A stretch of 5,285 nucleotides of DNA. It comes from Natrialbaceae archaeon (GTDB taxonomy: Archaea; Halobacteriota; Halobacteria; Halobacteriales; Natrialbaceae). A program made the position numbers and the translations under genes. The notes under the pieces are model-generated. The model saw only the letters and a program-made list of their open reading frames with translations. It had not been told where the DNA came from and searched no databases. The stretch lies in the NCBI GenBank assembly GCA_003552325.1, contig PUKM01000263.1, positions 1 through 5,285 on the forward strand, given 5' to 3'. Shown here in pieces: positions 5,133 to 5,285 of this stretch. The number at the start of each line of letters is the position of its first letter. Positions within the stretch are counted from its first letter, which is position 1.

Positions 5133-5285
5133 CTACTCGAGCGACTCGGCGTATTCGACGTCGACGGCGGTGGCGGTGGGTTGTGCGCCATCGAGGGTGA
5201 TCTGCCAGTCGTCGACGACCGAGGGGTCGTTCCTGGCGTTCGTGAGCCGCGTGCGAACGTCGAGGACGTCGACGCCGTAGAAATC
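5133..5285 (-). CDS. C-terminal end of an unrecognised protein
   Basis: Only the last 50 residues and the TAG stop (minus strand, 5135-5133) are in the window; the gene continues beyond the right edge. The visible end begins DFYGVDVLDVRTRLTNARND and finishes with a Thr/Ala/Val-rich stretch, VDVEYAESLE. It is acidic, with strong third-position G/C and no internal stop, as expected of a real haloarchaeal gene. No motif, membrane segment or known family is recognisable. It is convergent with the MTH865-like gene across a 79-bp spacer. Confidence 0.65.
   Translation of the reverse strand, partial: DFYGVDVLDVRTRLTNARNDPSVVDDWQITLDGAQPTATAVDVEYAESLE

Noticed and set aside
4691..5191. Minus-strand open frame of 166 codons opposite the MTH865-like gene
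   Set aside because: It is antisense to a recognised family protein, crosses a promoter region and the T-run, and its product has no recognisable features.
1..5285. Search for tRNA or rRNA genes, CRISPR repeats, insertion sequences and defence or secretion systems
   Set aside because: No cloverleaf-like sequence, regularly spaced repeats, transposase or terminal inverted repeats were seen; nearly all of the window is accounted for by ordinary chromosomal genes.

Overview
The window is chromosomal DNA of a haloarchaeon (class Halobacteria). The evidence is high GC, strongly acidic proteins, archaeal TATA boxes about 25-28 bp before most start codons, and gene families typical of the group: three-OB-fold RPA with its partner protein, archaeal riboflavin-pathway reductase, MTH865-like protein and archaeal prenyl diphosphate synthase. 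By eye I find no CTAG tetramer and roughly 25 copies of CTCGAG. Such a skew would suit a Natrialbaceae-type genome, but genus assignment is only a guess.

Layout, left to right. (1) Positions 1-1426, minus strand: the rpa1-rpap1 operon, encoding single-stranded-DNA-binding protein RPA and the RPA-associated protein, which is cut by the window edge. The two genes overlap by 4 bp (ATGA), and the second has a perfect GGAGGT ribosome-binding site. (2) 1427-1563: a divergent promoter region with a TATA box for each side and a perfect 12-bp palindrome almost midway. (3) 1564-2238, plus: the archaeal reductase of riboflavin/F420-precursor synthesis (arfC). (4) 2307-2753, plus: an unrecognised small membrane protein with four predicted helices and an acidic, tyrosine-rich tail, with its own TATATAA promoter. 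(5) 2754-2843: a convergent spacer with a 9-bp inverted repeat enclosing a 12-bp palindrome. (6) 2844-3521, minus: a COMT-like O-methyltransferase with its own promoter. (7) 3618-4688, minus: a prenyl diphosphate synthase for isoprenoid lipid or quinone chains. (8) 4689-4798: an AT-rich divergent promoter region with three GTTT blocks at exact 10-bp spacing. (9) 4799-5053, plus: an MTH865-like small protein. (10) 5133-5285, minus: the C-terminal end of an unrecognised protein, convergent with (9).

This is mostly core housekeeping content (DNA replication and repair, cofactor synthesis, lipid precursor synthesis), with two genes I cannot assign. I see no mobile element, CRISPR array, tRNA or rRNA, and no multi-gene system that looks new. 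The more interesting signals are regulatory: the split between leaderless first genes and a Shine-Dalgarno-led internal gene, the symmetric palindrome between divergent promoters, and the phased GTTT repeats. No stretch longer than about 140 bp lacks a gene.
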